Made by a program: the position numbers and the translations under genes. The notes beneath the pieces were generated by a model, which saw only the letters and a list, made by a program, of their open reading frames with translations, was not told the DNA's origin and did not search any database. A stretch of 64,000 nt of DNA from DATBAX01 sp963723765 (GTDB taxonomy: Bacteria; Acidobacteriota; Terriglobia; Terriglobales; Acidobacteriaceae): positions 1-64,000 of the forward strand of contig CAVRSD010000001.1 of the NCBI GenBank assembly GCA_963723765.1. Reading direction: 5' to 3'. Shown here piece by piece: positions 34,141 through 46,113 of the stretch. How positions within the stretch are numbered: position 1 is the first letter of the stretch; the number at the start of each line of letters is the position of its first letter.

Positions 34141-34500
34141 TTACTTTGTGTCGATCCGCAGGTTCATGTTCAGCTGATGGCGGTCGTCGAAATGGCTGAC
34201 GGTTTTCTTATCGCTTTTGCGACCGTTGAATTGGGCATACACTTCGTAGTCGATATTGGGAGAGAGCTCGGGAAAACGGTACGTCCCGTCGGGGCCGACA
34301 ATATAAGTCTTGACCGCCTGAGTGCGCGTGTTCGAGAGATACACAACCGCATCGGGAACGGGGTTATCCTGCCGGTCACTTACCGTACCAGTTAACATGC
34401 GGCCGGCATCGGCCTTTTTGTCGCCGGCATAGGCGAGATCAGCAACTAAAGCCAGCGTAGCCAGAAGCAGCAAAACCGATACAGTGTGGCGCTTTCTCAC
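34141..34500 (-). CDS. Secreted carboxypeptidase-regulatory-like (CarboxypepD_reg) protein
   Basis: 119 residues. Signal peptide 1-25 (VSVLLLLATLALVADLAYA). One beta-sandwich domain: LTGTVSDRQDNPVPDAVVYLSN and GPDGTYRFPELSPNIDYEVYAQ, the usual CarboxypepD_reg pair. Start GTG 34500 with AGAAGG eight bases before it. The next gene upstream is of the same kind, so a duplication is likely. Confidence 0.75.
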   Translation of the reverse strand: MRKRHTVSVLLLLATLALVADLAYAGDKKADAGRMLTGTVSDRQDNPVPDAVVYLSNTRTQAVKTYIVGPDGTYRFPELSPNIDYEVYAQFNGRKSDKKTVSHFDDRHQLNMNLRIDTK

Positions 34501-34532
34501 AAGTGCCTTCTTTCCTGAAACACCAGCTATTA

Positions 34533-34961
34533 CTACTTTAGATGCAACCCAGTATCGATCTGGACTCTTTGATCGAGGTTCTCGTCAACGTGTACTTTGA
34601 CTTCGTCACATGGCTGTAATGTCTTTCGATCCGGGCCTTTATAGCCTTTAAGGTCGGCCCAGAGTATATAATCCGCCGCGCTGGACGATACCCGCTGGGC
34701 AAATTCGCCGCGGTGATCAGAATAGACCTCCCAACGGGCCTTTTTGGGATTTGTGTCATCAGCCCGGCGGATTTTGACGGTCACTCCAAACCGTGGAATC
34801 CCATCCGGCCCCCAAACCGTGCCGACGATCACGGTGTAGGGATGCTTCGTCGGATCCCCCGCAGAAGCGTTCCCTGAAGCCTGCGAGGCCAAGGGAAGGC
34901 ACAACTGGGTAAGGATTAACCCTAGCAGAGCCACTCGGGAAACGCGCGGGAAAGTTAGCAT
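34533..34961 (-). CDS. Secreted CarboxypepD_reg-like protein
   Basis: 142 residues from ATG 34961. Signal peptide MLTFPRVSRVALLGLILTQL then CLPLASQA. Domain with VIVGTVWGPDGIPRFGVTVKIRRAD and SDHRGEFAQRVSSSAADYILWADLKGYK, a beta-sandwich related to the neighbour at 34141. Only 32 bases lie between the two genes, so they are one transcript. Role unknown. Confidence 0.7.
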   Translation of the reverse strand: MLTFPRVSRVALLGLILTQLCLPLASQASGNASAGDPTKHPYTVIVGTVWGPDGIPRFGVTVKIRRADDTNPKKARWEVYSDHRGEFAQRVSSSAADYILWADLKGYKGPDRKTLQPCDEVKVHVDENLDQRVQIDTGLHLK

Positions 34962-34989
34962 GGAAGAAGCGGGCAGAGACAAGCAAAAC

Positions 34990-35187
34990 CTAGGAATAGT
35001 CACCGTCTTCGGCTTCCTCCTCTTCTTCCTCTTCGTATCCCTCGGCCTCCACGGGCTTGAGTTCCAGTGGACTGACCGTGACGATTTCAAAATCCGTGCC
35101 GCACTCCGCGCAGGAAATGATATCGCCCTCTTCAATCTCGTCTTCGTCGATATCCAGCTTGGTATCGCATTCCGCGCAATAAGTCAT
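34990..35187 (-). CDS. LysW-like zinc-ribbon protein with a divergent acidic tail
   Basis: 65 residues. Cysteines at 4, 7, 26 and 29 (YCAECD and SCAECG) form the zinc ribbon; the central DIDEDEIEEGDIISC and FEIVTVSPLELKP match LysW, the amino-group carrier of lysine or ornithine synthesis. LysW normally ends EDWGE, with the last glutamate as the attachment site; this one ends in a polyglutamate run then AEDGDYS, so it lacks that motif. No lysine or arginine genes are near. It may be a paralogue with another role. Confidence 0.7.
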   Translation of the reverse strand: MTYCAECDTKLDIDEDEIEEGDIISCAECGTDFEIVTVSPLELKPVEAEGYEEEEEEEAEDGDYS

Positions 35188-35339
35188 AATGGCCTCCCGT
35201 TCTATGAAACGCCCCTGTTAATATTTAGTTTCTCTTGGGCCAGAGGTCAAGTGTTTCGATCCAAATGTTTCGCCCGAATCGGTTACTCCAGATTACCCGC
35301 CAAATGGCCGAGCTGCCAAGCTCTTGGAGGAGATGTGGC

Positions 35340-36749
35340 ATGAGCAGTAAGAATCGTACTATGACGAACCTTCGAGCTCCCCAGTTCTACCAGATTTTCT
35401 ACGGCCTTCTGCTGTATGCCCTCTTCACCCGAATGGCCGTGCCCGCGAACGCGCAGGAATCGAAAATGGAGGCAGACCCGCAAATCGCGGCTGCGCTGAA
35501 GCAAGTTTCAGCGGAACGAATCCAGAGCAACATTGAAAAGCTGGTGAGCTTTGGGACCCGCCTGACTCTCTCCGCACAAGATCCAGCTTCAATCTCTGGC
35601 GGGCATGGAATTGGCGCGGCGCGGGAGTGGATTAAATCTGAGTTTGAACGCTATTCGAAAGACTGCGGCGGATGCCTGGAAGTGAAGACCGACAGCTTTA
35701 CCGAAAGTCCGATGGACCGGATTCCCCAGCCCACGGTCATCACCAATGTTTATGCGGTGTTGAAGGGCACCGATCCGGAGAGCGCCAAACGCATTTTGCT
35801 GGTCACCGGTCACTATGATTCACGCAATTCAAACGACCAGGACCCGACCGGCGTCGCTCCCGGCGCCAATGACGACGGCAGCGGCACCGCCGTCAGCCTG
35901 GAATGTGCGCGTGTTCTGAGCAAGCTGAAATTTCCCGGGACAATTATTTTTCTGACTGTGGCGGGCGAAGAGCAAGGCCTGAACGGCAGCACCCATTTTG
36001 CAAAAATGGCGAAGTCGGAAGGCTGGAACATTGCAGCCGCTTTGAACAATGACATTGTGGGCGGAAATCGCGGGCTGGGCCAGGATCCGGGTGTGGTGCG
36101 AGTATTCTCCGAAGGCGTGCCGGTGGCCGCTACCGAAGCCGACCTGCGCTTGATTCGCAATCTTGGCGGAGAGAGTGATTCAACCTCCCGCCAGGTGGCT
36201 CGCTATATAGCGGAAGTGGGGCGCAGCTACGACGTCGGCGTGAAACCTCTACTGGTATTCCGGCTGGATCGCTTTTTGCGTGGTGGGGACCATTACTCGT
36301 TCAACAAAGAAGGTTTCGCCGCGGTACGCTTCACGGAATTTCGCGAAGATTTCAACCATGAGCACCAGAATGTCCGGACAGAAAATGGCCTTGAATATGG
36401 CGATCTGCCGAAGTTCGTAAATTTTGAGTATGTGGCGGCCGTGGCACGGCTGAATGCGGCAACGCTTGCCTCTTTGGCTGCAGCGCCGTCGTCTCCGGGC
36501 AAAGTCCGGCTCCAGACCAAAGAACTGCAGAACGACTCCACACTGACCTGGGAAGCATCGTCGCTGGCTAGTGGTTACGAAGTGCTTTGGCGGGCGACTA
36601 CCAGTCCGGAATGGGAACATGTACAAGCGACGGGAAACGTAACCAAGATCACGCTGCAACTATCCAAGGACAATGTGATTTTCGCGGTACGGGCGGTGGA
36701 TAATCAGGGTCACCGCAGTTTGCCGGTTGTGCCTTTGCCGGAACGGTAA
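35340..36749 (+). CDS. Secreted M28 zinc aminopeptidase with fibronectin-like C-terminus
   Basis: 469 residues. N-terminal signal (FYQIFYGLLLYALFTRMAVPANAQ). M28 metal and catalytic residues: GHYDSRNS, GANDDGSGTA, AGEEQGLNGS, NNDIVGGN and a late GGDHYSFNKEGF. The last 95 residues (SSPGKVRLQTKELQNDSTLTWEAS to FAVRAVDNQGHRS) form a fibronectin III-like domain. GGAGGA lies 8 bases before ATG 35340. It is divergent from the LysW-like gene. Confidence 0.9.
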   Translation: MSSKNRTMTNLRAPQFYQIFYGLLLYALFTRMAVPANAQESKMEADPQIAAALKQVSAERIQSNIEKLVSFGTRLTLSAQDPASISGGHGIGAAREWIKSEFERYSKDCGGCLEVKTDSFTESPMDRIPQPTVITNVYAVLKGTDPESAKRILLVTGHYDSRNSNDQDPTGVAPGANDDGSGTAVSLECARVLSKLKFPGTIIFLTVAGEEQGLNGSTHFAKMAKSEGWNIAAALNNDIVGGNRGLGQDPGVVRVFSEGVPVAATEADLRLIRNLGGESDSTSRQVARYIAEVGRSYDVGVKPLLVFRLDRFLRGGDHYSFNKEGFAAVRFTEFREDFNHEHQNVRTENGLEYGDLPKFVNFEYVAAVARLNAATLASLAAAPSSPGKVRLQTKELQNDSTLTWEASSLASGYEVLWRATTSPEWEHVQATGNVTKITLQLSKDNVIFAVRAVDNQGHRSLPVVPLPER

Positions 36750-36805
36750 AGGGTGAGCTGTTAGGATAAAGGATAAGAACGTGGGCCGCGCGCGGCCTTT
36801 GAGTT

Positions 36806-37630
36806 ATGCCCAGAAATGTTTCTTCATCGATGGGATTCCCGCCGTTTCGCGGCGCTGTCCGGCAGATCGTCCTCGGCAGCCTGGCGATCTATGTAGTCAT
36901 CCTACTGCTGATGTCGTTCGCAACGGCGACCGGGCAATTGGTCCTGGCACTCGGCACGCTGACTCCGGAGACCATCCGCCAGGGTTGGCTATGGCAGTTC
37001 GTCACTTACGCTTTCATGTATGTCGATCCGCTGAATTTTGTGATGTCGCTGCTGGGTGTCTATTTCCTGGGATCAGCCGTGGAAGAACGTGTCGGCTCGG
37101 CAAAGTTCTATAGTCTCTTTTTCTTCAGCATCATTCTTTCTGCTATCGCAGGATTCGCGCTCTCGCTCACCCACATCGTTGCACAAGGGCCGGCGTACGG
37201 TTCGGGCGCCGCCGCCAATGCCATCTTGATGGTGTTCTATCTTTTCAATCGGGACGCGCCGATCATGCTGTTCCCGATTCCGATTCAGATTCCGGTGAAA
37301 TGGATCGTACTTTTTAGCGGAGCTATAGAAGTGGCCTACTTGCTGCTCAGCCATTTTGCTCTCTTCTTTTGCGTGTTGCTGCTCGGACTGGGCGCCGGAT
37401 ACGTCTGGTATCTGATGTTTGCCGGCCGCAAGGTTTCGCTGGGAATTTCAGAGCGCTATTTCGGAATTCGTAATAGCTATTACCGCTGGAAGCGGCGACG
37501 AGCTGCTCGAAAGTTCGAAGTCTATATGAGCAAGCACGACCGCAAGGTGACCTTCGACGAAAATGGCAATTACATTCCTCCCGAGGATGACAAAAAGAAC
37601 GGCGGCGGGAAATCGGGCTGGGTGAATTAA
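36806..37630 (+). CDS. Rhomboid-family membrane protein with altered motifs
   Basis: 274 residues with six hydrophobic segments. The stretch QGWLWQFVTYAFMYVDPLNFVMSLLGVYFLGSAVEERVGSAKFY (spread over about 45 residues) is the rhomboid loop 1 and helix 2. The serine motif is AYGSGAAANA, with Ser-Gly kept but a tyrosine-glycine in front in place of the usual Gly-x. A histidine in LLLSHFALFF could serve as base but is not followed by the usual glycine steps. The tail is basic then acidic, cytosolic. Active protease or pseudo-rhomboid cannot be told. Start ATG 36806. Confidence 0.7.
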   Translation: MPRNVSSSMGFPPFRGAVRQIVLGSLAIYVVILLLMSFATATGQLVLALGTLTPETIRQGWLWQFVTYAFMYVDPLNFVMSLLGVYFLGSAVEERVGSAKFYSLFFFSIILSAIAGFALSLTHIVAQGPAYGSGAAANAILMVFYLFNRDAPIMLFPIPIQIPVKWIVLFSGAIEVAYLLLSHFALFFCVLLLGLGAGYVWYLMFAGRKVSLGISERYFGIRNSYYRWKRRRAARKFEVYMSKHDRKVTFDENGNYIPPEDDKKNGGGKSGWVN

Positions 37631-37673
37631 CGGTGCAATTTACCGCGGAGATCGCGGAGGACGCCGAGTAAAG

Positions 37674-38342
37674 CTAACCAAATGTTTCCTGGAACGCCGA
37701 TAAAACCATCTCCGGAAGTTCCCCGTGTTTCGTTTTTCCCTTAAATCCCAAGTCGTGGCCTGCACCTTCCACCGCCAGCAATTGGTTTTTGGACGGAATC
37801 AGTTTCAAAGCCGATGCCATCTCGGCAATCGAGCCGAAGGGATCGCGAGTGCCTTGCACGAAAAGCGCGGGCGTTCGTAAGTTAGGAAAATGCTGAGTGC
37901 GAAGTTGCGCGGGCTTGCGCGGAGGATGCAAAGGATAGGAGAGCAAAAGCAGTCCAGTAACCAGGCCTGGTTCCTCGGCACACAGCATGGTCGATTGGCG
38001 GCCGCCATAGGAATGTCCGCCGAGAAACATCCTTCCGGAAACCAGCTTGCCAAGACCGGCAACAGCTTGCTTCAAACCTTCGCGGTCCCGAGCTGCGGCG
38101 CCGAATCCTGGTGGCCCATAGGGACTATTTTGGCGATACGGCAGATCGCAACGCATTACTGTGAAACCCGCGCTGCTAAGGGCCTCTGCAAGAGTCTGAA
38201 GAAGGGGAGACTGGCAATTCGATCCCGCACCGTGGGTGAGCACGAGACCATCTCCGTTCGCCACCGCCGGTGCATGGAGGAAACCGCGTACCGGAGGGTC
38301 GAAGGTGGTATCGGAGAAAGATGTGATGGAAGAATCACTCAT
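37674..38342 (-). CDS. Alpha/beta hydrolase (KANL3/Tex30-like)
   Basis: 222 residues, cytoplasmic. LVLTHGAGSNCQSPLLQ starts the fold, GHSYGGRQS holds the nucleophile serine, and the late aspartate and histidine are in GTRDPFGS and GAGHDLGFKG. Substrate unknown. ATG 38342. Confidence 0.82.
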   Translation of the reverse strand: MSDSSITSFSDTTFDPPVRGFLHAPAVANGDGLVLTHGAGSNCQSPLLQTLAEALSSAGFTVMRCDLPYRQNSPYGPPGFGAAARDREGLKQAVAGLGKLVSGRMFLGGHSYGGRQSTMLCAEEPGLVTGLLLLSYPLHPPRKPAQLRTQHFPNLRTPALFVQGTRDPFGSIAEMASALKLIPSKNQLLAVEGAGHDLGFKGKTKHGELPEMVLSAFQETFG

Positions 38343-38361
38343 TGGCTAATCGCGCGTTGGG

Positions 38362-38385
38362 GTGGAGCAGCGCTTCCAGCGCTGC
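38362..38385. repeat. GCAGCGCT..AGCGCTGC hairpin
   Basis: Same short palindrome as near 9673. Confidence 0.6.
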
Positions 38386-38443
38386 ATCAATTCAAATTAT
38401 CGATAACGCAGGATTGAAAGGCCTGCTCCACCCGACTCGAAAC

Positions 38444-38737
38444 TCAGAGCTGGCTCATTTCCTTCAGCGTCTCATATACTGTCAGGATTTTTACTTCATT
38501 CCCCAGCTTCGCCCAGCAGCGCTGCACTTCAGGGTCTTCCTGGGCGGCCCGGCGCGCGCCTTCCGATTTCCAGTAACGGGTCAGGACGAAATGCAGCTCC
38601 TGGTCGCGATAAAGCACGTCCCGGCTGTATCCACCCTCCGCGAGGGCGGCAAACAATTCTCGCAGCGTGGCAATTGCCTCTTTATCTTTGCCCGGCAAAG
38701 ACTCGAAGATCGCAACGGAAAGAATTTCTTCGCTCAT
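38444..38737 (-). CDS. ABM (antibiotic biosynthesis monooxygenase)-like small protein
   Basis: 97 residues. A ferredoxin-like dimeric alpha-beta barrel is suggested by ILSVAIFESLPGKDKEAIATLRELFAA and the later RYWKSEGARRAAQEDPEVQRCWAKLG. Such proteins are monooxygenases or haem-handling enzymes, or simple dimers. ATG 38737, 16 bases from the pyk stop on the same strand, so co-transcription with pyk is likely. Confidence 0.7.
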   Translation of the reverse strand: MSEEILSVAIFESLPGKDKEAIATLRELFAALAEGGYSRDVLYRDQELHFVLTRYWKSEGARRAAQEDPEVQRCWAKLGNEVKILTVYETLKEMSQL

Positions 38738-38753
38738 GTTTGGTCTCTGGAAA

Positions 38754-40304
38754 CTAGGATTTTCGCCGGCCGGGGGAACGCGGCTTGTGCCTCCGTTTCT
38801 CCTGCAGCACTTCCTCCGGCGTCACCACATGCAGACGCATAAAATTGGTGGACCCGGTGGACATCCGTGTGCCCCCCACCACTCCCAGCACATCGGCCAC
38901 TTTAACACTTCCCTGTTTCAGTAATTGCTTTTCGGAAGCATTCACCATACCTTCGACGGTTTGGGTTTGCTCGTGTTGGACGGGATGGACCCCCCACAAA
39001 AGGTTCATGCGATTGACCACCGCCGGCACATGGCTGAAGGCATGGATCGCGGAGTTCGGGCGATACTTTGAAATCAACCGCGCCGTGGTTCCGGTGTCGG
39101 TAAAGACGGCAATCGCGCCCATGTGAAGGTCTTCGGCGGCGTGCGCGACGGATTCGCAAATCGTTTCCGCGATGGAAAGACCGCGATGGGGGCGGCGCCG
39201 GGGAGTGGTGAACTCGGCAAGATTGCTCTCAGCTTCGACCACAATTTTCGCCATCATCGCCACCGCTTCCCGCGGGTAAAGACCACTAGCAGTTTCCGCC
39301 GAGAGCATGACAGCGTCGGTGCCGTCGAAAATTGCGTTGGCGACATCGCTGGCTTCGGCGCGCGTGGGACGCGGATTCTCGATCATGGACTCCAGCATCT
39401 GGGTTGCGGTGATCACCGGCTTGCGCCACTCGGCCGATCGCCGAATGATGTGTTTTTGAATGACCGGAACTTTTTCCGGGGCCATCTCCACGCCCAGATC
39501 GCCGCGCGCCACCATGACTCCATCGGAAGCCTCGAAAATTTCCTCCAAGTGTTCAAGTGCCTGAGGTTTTTCCAGTTTGGCGATCACCGGGGTAGTGCTG
39601 CCATGCTTGGCGATGATTCGCTTCACGGTAAGAACATCCGCAGCAGAGCGCACAAAAGAAAGCGCAATCATATCGACGCCGTGCTTCAGTCCGAAGTCGA
39701 GATCCCTGCGATCTTTGGCGGTCAGCGCGGGAATCGAAAGCGCAGCTCCCGGAAGGTTAATTCCCTGATGTTCCCCGAGAAAACCGCCGTTGATCACCTC
39801 ACAAACAATATCGTCTCCGCGCCGGCTGACGAGACGCAGCTCAATCAATCCATCCGAGAGCAGGATGCGGGCGCCCGGCTTCATTTCGCTGGCCAGGGTT
39901 TTAAATGTGGTTGATATCAAAGTGGGCGTGCCATCGACCTCGCGCGGCGTAATGGTGACATGCGAGCCGGTCTTGATCGCTACGGGAGTGTGGCCAATGA
40001 GACACCCGGTGCGGATTTTGGGCCCTTGCAGGTCCTGAAGAATGCAGATGGTGCGGTTTTCTTGTGCGGCAATGCTGCGCAAAAGTTCAATATTTTGGGT
40101 GTGGTCGTCGTGCGTGCCGTGAGAAAAATTCAGGCGGGCAACGTCCATGCCCATGCGCATAAGATCGCGCATCGCAGACTCCGAATTGCAGGCTGGGCCG
40201 ATGGTACAAATGATTTTGGCGCGACGCTCCACGAAGGCATGAGCAGGATTTTCCACTTTGCGATGAGGACTTGCAGAGGTCAGGCTGCGCTTGCTCTGTG
40301 TCAA
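38754..40304 (-). CDS. pyk: Pyruvate kinase
   Basis: 516 residues, full length. Last step of glycolysis. Landmarks: KIICTIGPACNS, MDVARLNFSHGTHDDH, LQDLQGPKIRTG, FVRSAADV, the active site VIAKLEKPQALEHLEEI, GVMVARGDLGVEMAPE, TQMLESMIENPRPTRAEASDVANAIFDGTDAVMLS (split motifs) and a C-terminal domain with FTDTGTTARLISKYRP. Start is probably TTG 40304 with GGGGA eight bases upstream; GTG 40256 is possible. A basic tail (RRHKPRSPGRRKS) is extra. Confidence 0.95.
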   Translation of the reverse strand: MTQSKRSLTSASPHRKVENPAHAFVERRAKIICTIGPACNSESAMRDLMRMGMDVARLNFSHGTHDDHTQNIELLRSIAAQENRTICILQDLQGPKIRTGCLIGHTPVAIKTGSHVTITPREVDGTPTLISTTFKTLASEMKPGARILLSDGLIELRLVSRRGDDIVCEVINGGFLGEHQGINLPGAALSIPALTAKDRRDLDFGLKHGVDMIALSFVRSAADVLTVKRIIAKHGSTTPVIAKLEKPQALEHLEEIFEASDGVMVARGDLGVEMAPEKVPVIQKHIIRRSAEWRKPVITATQMLESMIENPRPTRAEASDVANAIFDGTDAVMLSAETASGLYPREAVAMMAKIVVEAESNLAEFTTPRRRPHRGLSIAETICESVAHAAEDLHMGAIAVFTDTGTTARLISKYRPNSAIHAFSHVPAVVNRMNLLWGVHPVQHEQTQTVEGMVNASEKQLLKQGSVKVADVLGVVGGTRMSTGSTNFMRLHVVTPEEVLQEKRRHKPRSPGRRKS

Positions 40305-40616
40305 CAGTTCATCCCCGATTCATTTGAGATAATCTCGGTATTGTATATGGAGATGACCGGCGAGAAGGGAACAGGCTGCGCCCGAATGGACGCAGGTTCG
40401 TATCAGATCTTCCCCACCCCTGAGTTTCTGTCATCCTGAGCGGAGTGGATGTTTCGCGACAGCGAAGCATCCACGCGGTCGAAGGACCCCTGCGATCGGC
40501 AGTCTGCTTGAGGTAGGGGTTCTTCGACTCCGGAAATCCGCTCAAAAGCGAGCGGACCTCCTGCGCTCAGAATGACATGGAAACTTTGAATTTACACATG
40601 GGGGACAAAGAAACGA
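40305..40616. repeat. Family G long repeat between pyk and yihY
   Basis: GTCATCCTGAGCGGAGTGG at 40431 pairs loosely with CTGCGCTCAGAATGAC at 40562, about 145 bases overall, with internal hairpin GTGGATGTTTCGCGACAGCGAAGCATCCAC. No coding signal. Confidence 0.7.
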
Positions 40617-41585
40617 CTAACGGCCCAAGCTCTTTGGCACGCACTTAGCCCGAAGCTCTTTCCCCAACATCGCCCGCGGAAACAGCATGGCGTTGAATTC
40701 CGCGCCGATGAGAATCACCAGCGAGATCATGTACATCCACACTAACAGCGCGATGCCCACTCCCAGCGAACCATAAATCACGCTGTAATCCGCATATAGC
40801 TGCAGGTACCAGCCAAAGAGCAAGGTGGCCCCAAACCACATGGCGGTGGCCAGCACGGCGCCCGGCAAAACGCTGTGCCAAGGCTGAGTGCGGGGCACGG
40901 CATTGTGATAGATGAGCGCAATCACCGCGATGCTGGTGAGAAGGGCGATCGTCCAGCGAATTACCATCCAGAGTAAGAGGATCGCGGGGCCGAACTCGCG
41001 GCCCATGTGGAACAAAACCCGAGTTTCGATCCGGTTGCCAAAAGCCACAAACACCGTGGCACAGCTCAGAGGAATGCCCGCCAGGATGACCAGCGAGAAG
41101 GCAATGCACCGCTCCTTCGCCATCCCCCATATTTTCGGGAGTTCGTAGCACTTGCGGAACCCTTCCATCCACGAAATCATCACGCCGGAGGCCGTCCATA
41201 CCGTCAGCAAGGAGGTGGTGACGAGCAATCCCACCGGCCGCTGGGTGCTGCTGCCCTTCAGATAAGACAATGCGGAGGCGCTTCCCGCAGGAAGAATCCT
41301 GCCCAGCGCGTAGGAAATCTCCCGCAGATAGACTTCCGTTTTGTGCGAGGTTGCCAGGACGGCGCCAACCACCAGAAGCGCGGGGAAAAAAGTGAGGATG
41401 CAGGAATAGGCGGATGCCTTGGCAATGGCGAACGCGTCATGCTCGAACGCACGCCAGAAAGACATCGAGAATAAACGTAGAAAGCGCAGGATCAACGGCC
41501 CCAGAGTATTGCGCTGCGGCGCGGGGCGCAACTGCGAAATGCTGGCCGGTGCCGGGTTTTGCAACCGTTGTGGGTTTGCGCTCAT
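40617..41585 (-). CDS. YihY/UPF0761 family membrane protein
   Basis: 322 residues with six membrane segments. Standard order: FWRAFEHDAFAIAKASAYSCILTFFPALLVVGA, GLLVTTSLLTVWTASGVMISWMEGF, PGAVLATAMWFGATLLFGWYLQLYADYSVIYGSLG and LLVWMYMISLVILIGAEFNAML. The old name RNase BN for this family is wrong. ATG 41585. Confidence 0.88.
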   Translation of the reverse strand: MSANPQRLQNPAPASISQLRPAPQRNTLGPLILRFLRLFSMSFWRAFEHDAFAIAKASAYSCILTFFPALLVVGAVLATSHKTEVYLREISYALGRILPAGSASALSYLKGSSTQRPVGLLVTTSLLTVWTASGVMISWMEGFRKCYELPKIWGMAKERCIAFSLVILAGIPLSCATVFVAFGNRIETRVLFHMGREFGPAILLLWMVIRWTIALLTSIAVIALIYHNAVPRTQPWHSVLPGAVLATAMWFGATLLFGWYLQLYADYSVIYGSLGVGIALLVWMYMISLVILIGAEFNAMLFPRAMLGKELRAKCVPKSLGR

Positions 41586-41602
41586 GAGTAATTAAGAAGC
41601 AA

Positions 41603-41640
41603 CCCAGAAAAGCAAAGGGGACGGATTGCTCCGTCCCCGT
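41603..41640 (-). terminator. Rho-independent terminator of the rpoC operon
   Basis: Read on the minus strand: GGGGACGGA, loop gcaa, TCCGTCCCC, then TTTGCTTTT. Confidence 0.88.
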
Positions 41641-41651
41641 GCTTTTCAGTA

Positions 41652-45840
<4,189 letters not shown>

Positions 45841-45889
45841 GGTGATCCTCCGCTTCCTGCGGTCATACGCTGCCGCGGGCGGCTCTTGA

Positions 45890-46108
45890 AAACTGTCGTT
45901 GGTGGTTGGCCATTGGTCGTTGGCCTAAAACCATCGAAAACTTACTAAGCATCGGCGGCCCAAGAGCCTGACCGCCAGCTTTTAAATCTGTCGTTGGTCG
46001 TTGGCCATTGGTCGTTGGCCTAAAACCACCGAAAACTTAAAGTTCCCAAACAGGTGCCGAAGGCGCTGGTCGTTGGCCAAGGACGAACGGCCAACGACCA
46101 ACGACGGT
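45890..46108. repeat. Family H repeats in the rpoB-rpoC gap
   Basis: The phrase CATTGGTCGTTGGCC + TAAAACCAxCGAAAACTTA occurs twice (about 45909 and 46008), and its inverted relative GGCCAACGACCAACGAC is at about 46090. Another copy is near 54920. rpoB and rpoC are usually close together; here the gap is repeat-filled. Confidence 0.85.
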
Positions 46109-46113
46109 TCTTA

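Noticed and set aside
45841..46113. Promoter for rpoC in the repeat gap
   Set aside because: No hexamer pair found; the content is repeats only.
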